Source: Variovorax sp. V213
Lineage (GTDB): Bacteria; Pseudomonadota; Gammaproteobacteria; Burkholderiales; Burkholderiaceae_C
Reading direction: 5' to 3'
Assembly (NCBI RefSeq): GCF_041154455.1
Contig: NZ_AP028664.1
Span: 4,217,001-4,281,000, forward strand
DNA length: 64,000 bases
The notes beneath the pieces were generated by a model. The model worked only from the letters and a program-made list of their open reading frames with translations, was not told the DNA's origin and made no database searches. The position numbers and the translations under genes are program-made. This document shows, one piece after another, positions 26,475-35,648 of the stretch. Numbering within the stretch: position 1 is the first letter of the stretch; the number at the start of each line of letters is the position of its first letter.

Positions 26475-26849
26475 ATGCCCTCTACCCCCATCGGCCGCCA
26501 GACACTTACCCTGCAAGGGCTTCGCTTCGACGCCAACCTGGGCATCCTCGACCAGGAAAAGACGGCGCCGCAGCCGATCCAGGTCGATGCCGAGCTGCAT
26601 CTGGGCGCGCAGCCGCTGATGCCGAAGGACGACGACATTTTTCACGTGCTGGACTACCGCAAGGTGCGCCGCATCATCATCGACGAGTGCACGGCCGAGC
26701 ACGTGAACCTGCTCGAAACCCTCATCGGCAAGCTTGCGCAGCGCCTGCTGCAGCTGCCCGGCGTGGTCGGCGTGCGGGTGAAGATCGCCAAGCTCGAAAT
26801 CTTCGACGACTGCGAGGTGGCTATCCGCATGGAAGCCGGGGAATGGTGA
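26475..26849 (+). CDS. folB: dihydroneopterin aldolase
   Basis: Cleaves 7,8-dihydroneopterin to 6-hydroxymethyl-dihydropterin in folate synthesis. 124 residues from the ATG at 26475, normal length. It shows the family start LTLQGLRFDANLGILDQEK (here the catalytic-Glu position of the G-x-x-x-x-E pattern is G-I-L-D-Q-E), HVLDYRKVRRI, HVNLLETLIGKLAQ and the conserved KLEIFDDCEVAIRM with a Lys near the active site. A GTG at 26463 overlapping the SDR stop would add four residues. It forms a pterin operon with the upstream SDR gene. Confidence 0.92.
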   Translation: MPSTPIGRQTLTLQGLRFDANLGILDQEKTAPQPIQVDAELHLGAQPLMPKDDDIFHVLDYRKVRRIIIDECTAEHVNLLETLIGKLAQRLLQLPGVVGVRVKIAKLEIFDDCEVAIRMEAGEW

Positions 26850-26903
26850 TCCAAGGCAAAATCGGGGCCTTCCTCCCCCTGTCCTGCCTGAAGTAGTCCA
26901 CCC

Positions 26904-27836
26904 ATGAACGCCGTCTGGATCGACGAGGCGCCCGTCGCCGGCGCCACCCCCGCCAATTCGCTGAAGATCGAACGCGAGACGCACAAGCTCGAAAAGCGCC
27001 TGTGCCGCGAGGTGGGCCGCGCCATCGTCGACTACAACATGATCGAAGAGGGCGACAAGGTCATGGTGTGCGTCTCGGGCGGAAAGGACAGCTACGCCAT
27101 GCTGGACATCCTGCTCAAGCTCAGGGCCCGCGCACCGATCCATTTCGACATCGTTGCGGTCAACCTCGACCAGAAGCAGCCCGGCTTTCCCGAAGAGGTG
27201 CTGCCCAGGTACCTGAGCGAACTCGGCGTGGACTTCCATATCGAGAACCAGGACACCTACAGCATCGTCAAGCGCGTGATTCCCGAGGGCAAGACCACCT
27301 GCGGCCTGTGCAGCCGTCTGCGCCGCGGCATCCTGTACCGCGTGGCGGACGAACTCGGCGCCACCAAGGTGGCGCTCGGCCACCACCGCGACGACATGCT
27401 GCAGACCTTCTTCCTCAACATGTTCTTCGCGGGCAAGCTCAAGAGCATGCCGCCCAAGCTGGTGAGCGACGACGGCAGGCACATCGTGATCCGCCCGCTC
27501 GCCTACGTGGCCGAGAAAGACCTCGTGCGCTGGGCGCAGCACCGCGAATTCCCGATCATTCCGTGCACGCTGTGCGGCAGCCAGGAAAACCTGCAGCGCA
27601 AGCAGGTCGGCGAAATGCTGCGCGAGTGGGACAGGAAGCACCCCGGCCGCGTGGAGAACATGTTCACCGCGCTGCAGAACGTGGTGCCCTCCCACCTGCT
27701 CGACGGAACGCAGCACGACTTCAAGGGTCTGAAGGCCACCGGCGTGGCCGACGAAGACGGCGACAAGGCCTTCGACACGCCCTCTTTCGACCTGCTCTCC
27801 CAGGCACCTGCAGCCCTGCGCATCCTCCAGGGCTGA
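26904..27836 (+). CDS. ttcA: tRNA-cytidine(32) 2-sulfurtransferase
   Basis: Thiolates C32 of certain tRNAs, using ATP and an iron-sulfur cluster. 310 residues, normal length. The PP-loop ATPase motif is VSGGKDSYAML (about residue 57-67). The cluster cysteines occur as CGLC (about 133-136) and a further Cys in PCTLCGSQENLQR (about 222-225). KLKSMPPKLVSDDGRHIVIRPLAYV is typical of TtcA rather than TilS or TtuA. The gene lies 54 bases after folB on the same strand and may share its transcript. A separate CAAAAT -10 candidate lies at about 26856. Confidence 0.95.
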   Translation: MNAVWIDEAPVAGATPANSLKIERETHKLEKRLCREVGRAIVDYNMIEEGDKVMVCVSGGKDSYAMLDILLKLRARAPIHFDIVAVNLDQKQPGFPEEVLPRYLSELGVDFHIENQDTYSIVKRVIPEGKTTCGLCSRLRRGILYRVADELGATKVALGHHRDDMLQTFFLNMFFAGKLKSMPPKLVSDDGRHIVIRPLAYVAEKDLVRWAQHREFPIIPCTLCGSQENLQRKQVGEMLREWDRKHPGRVENMFTALQNVVPSHLLDGTQHDFKGLKATGVADEDGDKAFDTPSFDLLSQAPAALRILQG

Positions 27837-27882
27837 GCGGGCAACCCAGGGGAATTTTGGGCCGCGGAGCCCGGAGATCCTC

Positions 27883-28503
27883 ATGAAACGTGCGTTTTCA
27901 GCTCTTTTTTTGGTAGCTAGCTTGAGCGGCTGCGCCACCTCCTGGGTGGTCGACAGCAATGTGAAGAGTTTTTCGTCGCTCGCCGCGGTGCCGCCCGGCG
28001 CCACCTATCGCTTCGAGCGCCTGCCTTCGCAGCAGGCCGACGCCGCCCGGCAGGAATCGCTCGAGGCGATGGCCGCCGCGGCGCTCGAAAAAGCCGGCCT
28101 GCGCCGCGACGACGCCAAGCCGCAGTACAGCGCGCAGATCGGGGCGCGGGTCACGGTCGGGCTTTCGCCCTGGGCCGACCCGTGGCTCTTCGACGGCCCC
28201 TGGGGAGGCTATGGCTACGGCTACCACGGCTACGCACGCCGCTGGTATGGCGGCGGCTGGTACGGCGGACCTGGCTTCATTCCGCCCGCGGCCAACCCCT
28301 GGTACGAGCGTGAAGTGAGCGTCGTGCTGCGCGACATCGGCTCGAACCGCGTGGTCTACGAAACGCGGGCCCGCAACGACGGGCCGTACAACGTGAGCTC
28401 GACCATCCTGCCGGTGATGTTCCAGGCCGCGCTGCAGGGGTTTCCGAACCCGCCGCAGGGCGAGCGCCGCGTGAACATCGAGCTGCCCGTGGCAAAGAAA
28501 TGA
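27883..28503 (+). CDS. DUF4136 lipoprotein
   Basis: A 206-residue lipoprotein. The signal peptide ends in the lipobox LSGC (Cys17). The mature part matches DUF4136 (VVDSNVKSFSSL, YRFERLPSQQ, EAMAAAALEKAGLRR, RNDGPYNVSSTILPVMFQAALQGFP). It contains an unusual Gly/Tyr/Trp-rich insert (about residues 105-145, GYGYGYHGYARRWYGGGWYGG), likely flexible. Aspartate is absent at lipoprotein position +2 (Ala follows Cys), so outer-membrane sorting is expected by the Lol rule, which is extrapolated from enterobacteria. The function is unknown. Confidence 0.85.
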   Translation: MKRAFSALFLVASLSGCATSWVVDSNVKSFSSLAAVPPGATYRFERLPSQQADAARQESLEAMAAAALEKAGLRRDDAKPQYSAQIGARVTVGLSPWADPWLFDGPWGGYGYGYHGYARRWYGGGWYGGPGFIPPAANPWYEREVSVVLRDIGSNRVVYETRARNDGPYNVSSTILPVMFQAALQGFPNPPQGERRVNIELPVAKK

Positions 28504-28511
28504 CGCGCTTC

Positions 28512-28517
28512 TAGAAT
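28512..28517 (+). promoter_or_regulatory. candidate -10 element for the histidine phosphatase gene
   Basis: TAGAAT lies eight bases before the ATG at 28526 with no ribosome site between, so transcription probably starts at or just before the start codon. The -35 is weak. Confidence 0.35.
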
Positions 28518-28525
28518 CCCGCCAG

Positions 28526-29173
28526 ATGGAAGAAATCACCCGCCTGATTGCCGTTCGCCATGGCGAGACCGCCTGGAACGTCGACACGCGCATCCAGGGC
28601 CAGCTCGACGTCGGCCTCAATGCCACGGGCCTGTGGCAGGCCCGGCGCGTGGGGCAGGCACTGGCCGAAGAAGACATCGGCGCGATCTACGCGAGCGACC
28701 TGTCGCGCGCCTGGCAGACCGCGCAGGAGATCGCGCGGCCCCACGGCCTCACGGTGCACCCCGAGCCCGGCCTGCGCGAACGCGCCTTCGGCCGCTTCGA
28801 GGGGATGAGCTTCGCGGAGATCGAGGCCACCCTGCCCGACCAGGCCAGGCGCTGGCGCGAGCGCGATCCCGAGTTCGAGCCCGAGGGCGGCGAGAGCCTG
28901 CTGGCGTTTCGCGAGCGCGTGACGGGCATTGCGTCGAAACTGGCCGCGCGCCATCCGGGCCAGCTGGTGGCGCTGGTGGCGCATGGCGGCGTGATGGACG
29001 TGCTCTACCGCGCTGCCACGCGCCAGGAGCTGCAGGCGCCGCGCACCTGGCAGCTCGGCAACGCGGCCATCAACCGCATGCTGTGGACGCCCGAGGGCTT
29101 CAGCCTGGTGGGCTGGAGCGACACCGCCCACCTGGCGGCGGACGACGACATCCTCGACGAAACAACGACCTAG
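28526..29173 (+). CDS. histidine phosphatase family protein (phosphoglycerate-mutase-like)
   Basis: A 215-residue cytosolic enzyme of the branch-1 histidine phosphatase superfamily. The catalytic His lies in the RHG motif of LIAVRHGETAWNVD (residue about 11). The second catalytic His is in ALVAHGGVMDVL (about 155), and the acid/base Glu is in LRERAFGRFEGMSF (about 86). The length fits cofactor-dependent mutase-like or broad phosphatase members (GpmB/CobC type); no cobalamin genes are nearby, so a general phosphatase is most likely. Its stop overlaps the stop of the convergent RND permease by four bases. Confidence 0.88.
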   Translation: MEEITRLIAVRHGETAWNVDTRIQGQLDVGLNATGLWQARRVGQALAEEDIGAIYASDLSRAWQTAQEIARPHGLTVHPEPGLRERAFGRFEGMSFAEIEATLPDQARRWRERDPEFEPEGGESLLAFRERVTGIASKLAARHPGQLVALVAHGGVMDVLYRAATRQELQAPRTWQLGNAAINRMLWTPEGFSLVGWSDTAHLAADDDILDETTT

Positions 29174-32100
29174 GCGTGCGAGGAGGCTGCGTGCGCCGCA
29201 GCGGCACCACCGGCCTCGGCCCTTGCTTCGCCCGGCAGGTCGACCATCGGCCCGGTGCCGCTGTAGCGGTCGAGCGCAAGATAGATCGCGGGCGTGATGT
29301 AGAGCGTGATCACCTGCGAGAAGATGAGCCCGCCCACCACCGCCACACCCAGCGGCTGGCGCAGTTCGGCGCCGGCGCCCAACCCCAATGCGAGCGGCAG
29401 GGCACCCATGAGCGCGGCCAGCGTGGTCATCATGATGGGGCGGAAGCGCAGCCGGCACGCCTCGCGGATCGCGTCGACCGGCGTCATGCTCTGGGTGCGC
29501 TGCGCATCGAGCGCGAAGTCGATCATCATGATCGCGTTCTTCTTCACGATGCCGATCAGAAGCAGGATGCCGATGGTGGCGATCAGCGTCAGATCGAAGC
29601 CGAAGAGCCTGAGCGAGAGCAACGCACCCACGGCGGCCGACGGCAGCCCGGCCAGGATGGTCAGCGGGTGGATGTAGCTTTCGTACAGCACGCCCAGGAG
29701 CACGTAGATCACCAGCACCGCCAGCACCAGCAGCACGGCCTGGCTGGCCTGCGAACTCTGGAACACCGCCGCATCGCCGCCGTAGGTGGTGATGATCGAT
29801 GGCGGCATCTTCAGCTCTTCCTTGAACTGGTCGATCTTCGCGGTCGCGTTGCCCAGCGGCACATCGGGCGCGAGGTTGAACGACACCGTCACCGCCTGCA
29901 GCTGGCCCTGGTGGTTGACCGAGGTCGGTCCCACGGTACGCTTGACGGTCGAGAAGGCCGAGAGCGGCACCAGCCGGCCCGTGGTGCTGCGCACCGACAG
30001 GCGCGACATGTCGTCCTCGAACTGCCGGTCGTTGTCGGAGGCCGAGAGAATCACCTGGTAGGTGTTGCTCGCGCCGTAGATGCTGCCGATCTGCCGGTCG
30101 CCGTAGGCGTTGTAAAGCGCGGTGCGAAGGTCCCCCACGGCGACGCCGAGCACGCCGGCCTTGTCGCGGTCGACCTCCAGCGTGGCCTGCAGGCCGCGGT
30201 TCTGCGAATCGCTGGTGACGTCGCGGAAGGCGGGGTCGGCGCGCATGCGCTCCATGAGCCGCGTGGCCCAGGGCACCATCTCGCCCGCGTTCACGCTTTG
30301 CAGCGTGTACTGGAAGCGCGCCTTGCTCTGGCGGCCGCCCAGGCGCAGGTTCTGCACCGGCTGCATGTAGACCGCAATGCCCGGAATCTCGCGGAAGCGC
30401 TGGCGCAGCGACTCGAGCACCGCTGCCATCTTGGGACGCTGGCTGCGCGGCTTGAGCACGGCGAACAGGCGGCCCGAGTTCTGCGTGGCCGTGGGCCCGC
30501 CCACGCCGACGAACGAGCTCACGTAGGCCACGCTCGGGTCAGCCTGAAGCGATGCGGCCACGCGTTCCTGCAGTGCGTTCATCGCGGTGAAGGAAATGTC
30601 CTCGGCCGCTTCGGTGGTGATCTGGATCTGCCCGATGTCTTCCTCGGGAAAGAAGCCCTTCGGAATGGAGCCGAAAAGCCACGCGGTGACGATGAAGGTG
30701 CCGCCGGCGATCAGCAGCATCAGCGTGCGGTGTCCCAGCGTCCAGTCGAGCGTTCGCATGTAGCTGCCATGCACCCAGCGATAGCCGCGCTCGAAGGTGC
30801 GGCCGATGGCGGTGCCGGGTTCCGGATGCTCCTCTTCATGGTCGAGCACGCCTTCCTTGCGGGGCACGTGCTTGAGCAGCCGGCTCGCGAGCATGGGCAC
30901 CAGCGTGAGCGAGACGACGGCCGACACCAGCACCGCCAGCGCCACCACCACCGCGAACTCGTGGAACAGCAGGCCGATCACGCCCGGCATGAAGAAGATG
31001 GGAATGAACACCGCCACCAGCGAGATCGAGATCGAGATGATGGTGAAGCCCACCTCGCGCGCACCGCGCAGCGCCGCGGCAAAGGGCTCCATGCCCTTCT
31101 CGACGTAGCGCATGATGTTTTCGAGCACCACGATGGCGTCGTCCACCACCAGGCCCACGGCCAGCGTGATGCCCAGCAGCGAGACGTTGTCCAGGCTGTA
31201 GCCGAAGGCATAGAGCAGCGCCACCGCGCCGATCAGCGAGATGGGAATGGTCGCCGCCGGAATCAGCGTGGCCACCAGCCGGTGCAGGAACAGGAAGATC
31301 ACTAGCACCACCAGCGCGATGGTGCCCAGCAGCGTGAGCTGCACGTCGTGCACGGCCTCGCGAATGGACAGCGAGCGGTCGTTCACCATGTGGATCTCGA
31401 CCGATTGCGGCAGCTCGGCCTTGAAGCGCGGAATGAGCGCGCGCACCGCGTCCACCACCTCCACCGTGTTGGCATTGGGTTGGCGCTGCACGGCAAGCGA
31501 AATGGAGCTCTGGCCGTTGAAGCTGCTCGCGGTCTTGACCGACTCGAAGCTGTCCTCGATGGTGGCCACTTCGTCGAGCCGCACCGGCGCGCCGTTGCGC
31601 TGCCCGACGATCAGCTTGGCAAAATCTTCTGCCTTGGTGAGCTGCCGGTTGGCCTGGATGGTGAGCGTCTGGCGCGGCCCGTCGAGCGTGCCGACCGGCG
31701 TGTTGGCGTTGGCCGAGTTCACCGCCTTGGCCAGTTCGTCGAGCGTGATGTTGCGCGCGTTGAGCAGGTCGGCATTGGCCTTGATGCGCACCGCGAAGGC
31801 CTTGCGGCCGTAGACGCCGACCTGCGCCACGCCGTCGATGGTGGAGAGCGTGGGCGAGATCAGGTTCTCGGCATAGTCGTTGAGCTCGGACGGGTTCATC
31901 GACGGAGAAATCAGCGCGATGAACAGCACCGGCGCATCGGCCGGGTTCACCTTGCGGTACGAAGGCAGCTGCGTGAGTTCCTGCGGCAACTGGCGCTGGG
32001 CGCGCAGCAGCGCGGCCTGCACGTCGACGGCGGCGGCGTCGATGTCGCGGCTGCTCACGAATTCCAGCGTGATCGAACTCACGCCCTGCGTGTTGACCGA

Positions 32101-32343
32101 ACTGATGGTCTGCAGACCCGGAATGGTCGAGAACTGCTTTTCGAGCGGCAGCGCGACCGACGACGCCATGGTGTCCGGGCTCGCGCCCGGCAGCTGGGCG
32201 TTCACGTTGATGACCGGCGTGTTGTAGCTCGGCAGCGCCGCGACCGGGATGCTGAAGTACGCAAAGATGCCCGCCACCACGACGGCGGCGGACAACAGCA
32301 CCGTCATCGCGGGACGACGGATGCACAGCTCCGAGATGTTCAT
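29170..32343 (-). CDS. RND multidrug efflux permease (MdtB/MdtC-like)
   Basis: A 1057-residue proton-driven inner-membrane pump of the HAE1 type with 12 membrane segments: TM1 at residues 10-29, six more around 335-535, and five around 860-1030. It has two large periplasmic loops. TM4 carries the proton-relay acidic pair in GLVVDDAIVVLENIMR, and the segment VFIPIFFMPGVIGLLFHEFAVVVALAV is typical. It resembles the MdtB/MdtC branch, which exports bile salts, novobiocin and other drugs. It overlaps the upstream adaptor gene by four bases. No outer-membrane channel gene is present, so it must use a TolC-type partner encoded elsewhere. Confidence 0.95.
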   Translation of the reverse strand: MNISELCIRRPAMTVLLSAAVVVAGIFAYFSIPVAALPSYNTPVINVNAQLPGASPDTMASSVALPLEKQFSTIPGLQTISSVNTQGVSSITLEFVSSRDIDAAAVDVQAALLRAQRQLPQELTQLPSYRKVNPADAPVLFIALISPSMNPSELNDYAENLISPTLSTIDGVAQVGVYGRKAFAVRIKANADLLNARNITLDELAKAVNSANANTPVGTLDGPRQTLTIQANRQLTKAEDFAKLIVGQRNGAPVRLDEVATIEDSFESVKTASSFNGQSSISLAVQRQPNANTVEVVDAVRALIPRFKAELPQSVEIHMVNDRSLSIREAVHDVQLTLLGTIALVVLVIFLFLHRLVATLIPAATIPISLIGAVALLYAFGYSLDNVSLLGITLAVGLVVDDAIVVLENIMRYVEKGMEPFAAALRGAREVGFTIISISISLVAVFIPIFFMPGVIGLLFHEFAVVVALAVLVSAVVSLTLVPMLASRLLKHVPRKEGVLDHEEEHPEPGTAIGRTFERGYRWVHGSYMRTLDWTLGHRTLMLLIAGGTFIVTAWLFGSIPKGFFPEEDIGQIQITTEAAEDISFTAMNALQERVAASLQADPSVAYVSSFVGVGGPTATQNSGRLFAVLKPRSQRPKMAAVLESLRQRFREIPGIAVYMQPVQNLRLGGRQSKARFQYTLQSVNAGEMVPWATRLMERMRADPAFRDVTSDSQNRGLQATLEVDRDKAGVLGVAVGDLRTALYNAYGDRQIGSIYGASNTYQVILSASDNDRQFEDDMSRLSVRSTTGRLVPLSAFSTVKRTVGPTSVNHQGQLQAVTVSFNLAPDVPLGNATAKIDQFKEELKMPPSIITTYGGDAAVFQSSQASQAVLLVLAVLVIYVLLGVLYESYIHPLTILAGLPSAAVGALLSLRLFGFDLTLIATIGILLLIGIVKKNAIMMIDFALDAQRTQSMTPVDAIREACRLRFRPIMMTTLAALMGALPLALGLGAGAELRQPLGVAVVGGLIFSQVITLYITPAIYLALDRYSGTGPMVDLPGEARAEAGGAAAAHAASSHA

Positions 32344-33554
32344 GCGCGTTCCCGCGGAGTCTGGGGGTCCGAGGAGGCGGCGCTGCCCGGCGTGACGCCG
32401 GTGGTGCCGGCCGGCGCGGCCTTCTTGTCGACGCGGACCTTGCCACCCGGGCGCACGTTCTGGCTACCCTCGATGACCACCTGCTCGCCCGGCTCCACGC
32501 CGCTCACCGCCACCTTGGTGCCGAAGGTATAGAGCACCTGCACCTTGCGTCGCTTGGCGTCCCTGGCCTCGTCGACCACGTAGAGCGAAGCGCCATCGGA
32601 CAGCATCATGAGCGCCGCCGCCGGCACCACCGTGGCGCCCGGCAGGGTGCGCACCGTGATCCGCGTGCCGACGAACTGGCCGGGCCAGAGGCTCTGGTCG
32701 GCGTTGTCGAACACCGCCTTGGCGCGCACGGTGCCGATCTGCGGGTCGACCGTGTTGTCGACGAAGTTGAGCACGCCGGTCAGCGGCTCCTTGCGCCCGC
32801 TGACGAGCGCCTCGACCTTGGATCGGCTGCGCGCCGCCGCCAGCAGGTCTTGCAGGTTGGCTTCCGGCACCGGGAAACTCACCGCGATGGGGTCGAGCTG
32901 CGTGATGGTGACCAGCGACAGCGTGGGCTGCACCAGCGTGCCCGGGTAGATGTTGACGGCGCCGATGCGCCCCGCGATGGGCGCACGCAGCGTGGCATAG
33001 CCGAGCGCCACCTGCGACGACTGCACGGCGGCGCGGTCGGCCGACACCGCGGCGCGCTGCGCCTCGAGCTGCGACAGCGTGGCGTCCGCAGCGCTCTTGG
33101 AAATGAAGTTCTGCGCCACCAGTTCCTGGCTGCGCTTGTACTGGCGCTCGAGGTCGGCCATGGTGGCCTCGTCGCGCTTCTGCTGGGCGCGGGCGCGGGC
33201 CAGGTTGGCCTGGTCGTTGCGGTCGTCGAGTGTGAAGAGCAGCTGACCTTCCTTGACGAACTGCCCTTCCTTCACGTGCACCGCCGCCACCGTGTTGGTC
33301 ACCTGCGGCCGCAGGTCGACACTGTTGAGCGACACCACGCTGCCGTTGACCTGCACCGTCACCGGCACGTCCTGCCGCTCGGCCGTGGCCAGGGTGACGA
33401 GCGCGGGCGGTGCACTGCCCGCAGGCGCTCCGCCGGCCGTGCTGGCCGGCTTGGCGTTCTTTGCCGACATGCGCTCGCCAGCCCCGTTCCACCACCATCC
33501 CGCGACGGCTACGATCAACACACCTGCAAGGGCGAGAACGAGTTTTTTCTTCAT
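32340..33554 (-). CDS. RND efflux periplasmic adaptor (membrane fusion protein)
   Basis: A 404-residue adaptor that links the permease to the outer-membrane channel. A single N-terminal membrane anchor (residues 4-25, KKLVLALAGVLIVAVAGWWW) is followed by a Pro/Ala-rich linker. A lipoyl/barrel-sandwich domain (VNGSVVSLNSVDLRPQVTN, VKEGQFVKEGQLLFTLDD), an alpha-hairpin coiled coil (about 120-195) and beta-barrel domains (LRAPIAGRIGAVNIYPGTLV, VDNTVDPQIGTVRAKAVFDN) complete it. It is the first gene of the efflux operon, and its stop overlaps the permease start. The 186-base upstream region has no adjacent regulator gene. Confidence 0.94.
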   Translation of the reverse strand: MKKKLVLALAGVLIVAVAGWWWNGAGERMSAKNAKPASTAGGAPAGSAPPALVTLATAERQDVPVTVQVNGSVVSLNSVDLRPQVTNTVAAVHVKEGQFVKEGQLLFTLDDRNDQANLARARAQQKRDEATMADLERQYKRSQELVAQNFISKSAADATLSQLEAQRAAVSADRAAVQSSQVALGYATLRAPIAGRIGAVNIYPGTLVQPTLSLVTITQLDPIAVSFPVPEANLQDLLAAARSRSKVEALVSGRKEPLTGVLNFVDNTVDPQIGTVRAKAVFDNADQSLWPGQFVGTRITVRTLPGATVVPAAALMMLSDGASLYVVDEARDAKRRKVQVLYTFGTKVAVSGVEPGEQVVIEGSQNVRPGGKVRVDKKAAPAGTTGVTPGSAASSDPQTPRERA

Positions 33555-33740
33555 GGTTTTTTGAGCACTTTGGGCTGACAGCGGCTATTGGAGCAGCGGT
33601 CGGCCTGCAGTGTCCACGAGTGCCGTAAAGATAAGTAAAGCCACCATGCAAGGGCCCATGCACAACCCGCTGTGGCGGGCGCCAAGGGGGATTTCACCCC
33701 CTCGGTAAAATCGCCGCTCCACAGCCTCTGGATATACCCC

Positions 33741-34190
33741 ATGAACCGCTGCAAGAATCCTACGAATGCTCTCACTTTCATAGCGCTTTGCACAGTAGCT
33801 GCAAGCCTTTTTTCCATTGACGCGGCCGCCCAGGCCGACGTGCCCCGGCCGCAGACCCAGAACGAGTCGCTGGTGGGCGGGCGCACCTTCCCCGTCGGCA
33901 CGCTGCGCGGCAAGTTCATGGTGATCAGTGCCCCCGACGTCGAACTCGACGGCCACGCGGACCGGCTGGCGCCCGGGGCCCGCATCCGCAGCGAACAGAA
34001 CATGCTGGTGATGGCAGGCGGCATCGTCGGCCAGAAATACCTGGTGAACTACACGCGCGATGCCGCCGGCCTGCTGCGCGAGGTGTGGATCCTCACGCCG
34101 AGCGAGGCCACGGCCAGCCGCGAGTCGCTGAACAAGCCGTTCCTGAACATCTGGCCGTTCACGTCGAACGACACCGTCAACACGCAATGA
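33741..34190 (+). CDS. secreted protein of unknown function
   Basis: A 149-residue protein with a signal peptide (hydrophobic segment at about 13-30, IALCTVAASLFSIDAAAQA). The mature 115 residues contain FPVGTLRGKFMVISAPDVELDGHADRLAPGARIRSEQNMLVMAG and VNYTRDAAGLLREVWILTPSEA, which look like a compact beta-sheet domain. I recognise no named family. The ATG at 33741 was chosen because the preceding in-frame segment is not signal-like. TAAAAT at 33710-33715 is a candidate -10. It lies upstream of miaB on the same strand, 93 bases apart. Confidence 0.75.
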   Translation: MNRCKNPTNALTFIALCTVAASLFSIDAAAQADVPRPQTQNESLVGGRTFPVGTLRGKFMVISAPDVELDGHADRLAPGARIRSEQNMLVMAGGIVGQKYLVNYTRDAAGLLREVWILTPSEATASRESLNKPFLNIWPFTSNDTVNTQ

Positions 34191-34283
34191 AGAAGCCGGC
34201 GGGCCGTCGCCCGCTGCGCCGCAGGAGCGATGGCCTCGTCCTGCATTTCGGCTTCCCGTAGCGGGAGGCCCAGAGAGCACCCC

Positions 34284-35648
34284 ATGAGCAAAAAAGTCTT
34301 TATCAAAACCTTCGGCTGCCAGATGAACGAGTACGACTCGGACAAGATGGCCGACGTGCTGAACGCCGCCGAGGGCTACGAGCCGACGCAGAACGTGGAC
34401 GAGGCCGACCTCATCCTCTTCAATACCTGTTCGGTGCGCGAGAAGGCGCAGGAAAAGGTGTTCTCCGACCTCGGCCGCGTGAAGCACCTGAAGGCCAAGG
34501 GCGTGAAGATCGGCGTAGGCGGCTGCGTGGCCAGCCAGGAGGGCGAGGCCATCATTGCGCGCGCGCCCTATGTCGACATCGTGTTCGGCCCGCAGACGCT
34601 GCACCGCCTGCCCGAGATGCTGAAGGACCGCGAGCGGCTGGAGCGCCCGCAGGTGGACATCAGCTTTCCCGAGATCGAGAAGTTCGACCACCTGCCGCCC
34701 GCGCGCGTCGAGGGCGTGACCGCGTTCGTGTCGATCATGGAGGGCTGTTCCAAGTACTGCAGCTACTGCGTGGTGCCCTACACCCGCGGCGAGGAAGTGA
34801 ACCGCCCGCTGGACGACGTGCTGGTGGAAATTGCAGGCCTGGCCGACCAGGGCGTGCGCGAGGTCACGCTGCTCGGGCAGAACGTGAACGCCTACCGCGG
34901 CCGCATGGGGGACACGGCCGAAATTGCCGACTTCGCGCTCCTGATCGAATACGTGGCCGAGATTCCGGGCATCGAGCGCATCCGCTATACCACCAGCCAC
35001 CCCAACGAGTTCACGCCGCGGCTGATCGAGGCCTACGCCAAGGTGCCGCAACTCGTGAGCCACCTGCACCTGCCGGTGCAGCACGGCAGCGACCGCATCC
35101 TGATGGCCATGAAGCGCGGCTACACGGCCATGGAATACAAGAGCACGGTGCGCAAGCTGCGCGCCATCCGGCCCGAACTCGCGCTGTCGAGCGACTTCAT
35201 CGTGGGCTTCCCGGGCGAGACGGACGAAGACTTCGCCAAGATGATGAAGCTGATCGACGACTGCCAGTTCGACAACAGCTTCAGCTTCATCTTCAGCCCG
35301 CGCCCCGGCACGCCGGCCGCCGCGCTGCACGACGACACGCCCCATGCGGTGAAGCTGGCCCGCCTGCAGACGCTGCAGCGCGTGATCGACGGCAACGTGC
35401 GCCGCTTCGGCGATGCGCTGGTCGGCACCACGCAGCGTGTGCTGGTCGAAGGCGCCTCGCGCAAGGACGCGAACGAGCTGATGGGCCGCACCGCGTGCAA
35501 CCGCGTCGTCAACTTCGAAGGCGATGCGCGCCTGGTCGGGCAGATGGCCGACCTGCGCATCACGCGCTCGCTGGCCTACACGCTGCGCGGCGAAGTGGCC
35601 ACGCGCGAATCGTCGACGGCGCCGGCTTCCGCCGCGCTCGCCGCCTGA
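34284..35648 (+). CDS. miaB: tRNA-2-methylthio-N6-dimethylallyladenosine synthase
   Basis: Radical-SAM methylthiotransferase that converts i6A37 to ms2i6A37 in tRNAs reading UNN codons. 454 residues. Domain order: UPF0004 domain with three cluster cysteines (FGCQMNEYDSD, FNTCSVREKA, GGCVASQEG), radical-SAM core with CSKYCSYC (CxxxCxxC, about residue 155-162), and a C-terminal TRAM domain (about 380-440). The ATG at 34284 is preceded by GAGAG and gives the standard start. The stop overlaps the histidine kinase start (TGATG), so glrK is translationally coupled to miaB. Confidence 0.97.
   Translation: MSKKVFIKTFGCQMNEYDSDKMADVLNAAEGYEPTQNVDEADLILFNTCSVREKAQEKVFSDLGRVKHLKAKGVKIGVGGCVASQEGEAIIARAPYVDIVFGPQTLHRLPEMLKDRERLERPQVDISFPEIEKFDHLPPARVEGVTAFVSIMEGCSKYCSYCVVPYTRGEEVNRPLDDVLVEIAGLADQGVREVTLLGQNVNAYRGRMGDTAEIADFALLIEYVAEIPGIERIRYTTSHPNEFTPRLIEAYAKVPQLVSHLHLPVQHGSDRILMAMKRGYTAMEYKSTVRKLRAIRPELALSSDFIVGFPGETDEDFAKMMKLIDDCQFDNSFSFIFSPRPGTPAAALHDDTPHAVKLARLQTLQRVIDGNVRRFGDALVGTTQRVLVEGASRKDANELMGRTACNRVVNFEGDARLVGQMADLRITRSLAYTLRGEVATRESSTAPASAALAA

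Noticed and set aside
28633..31305. 890-codon plus-strand frame
   Set aside because: Antisense to the RND permease; His/Arg/Gln-rich composition typical of GC-driven shadow frames.
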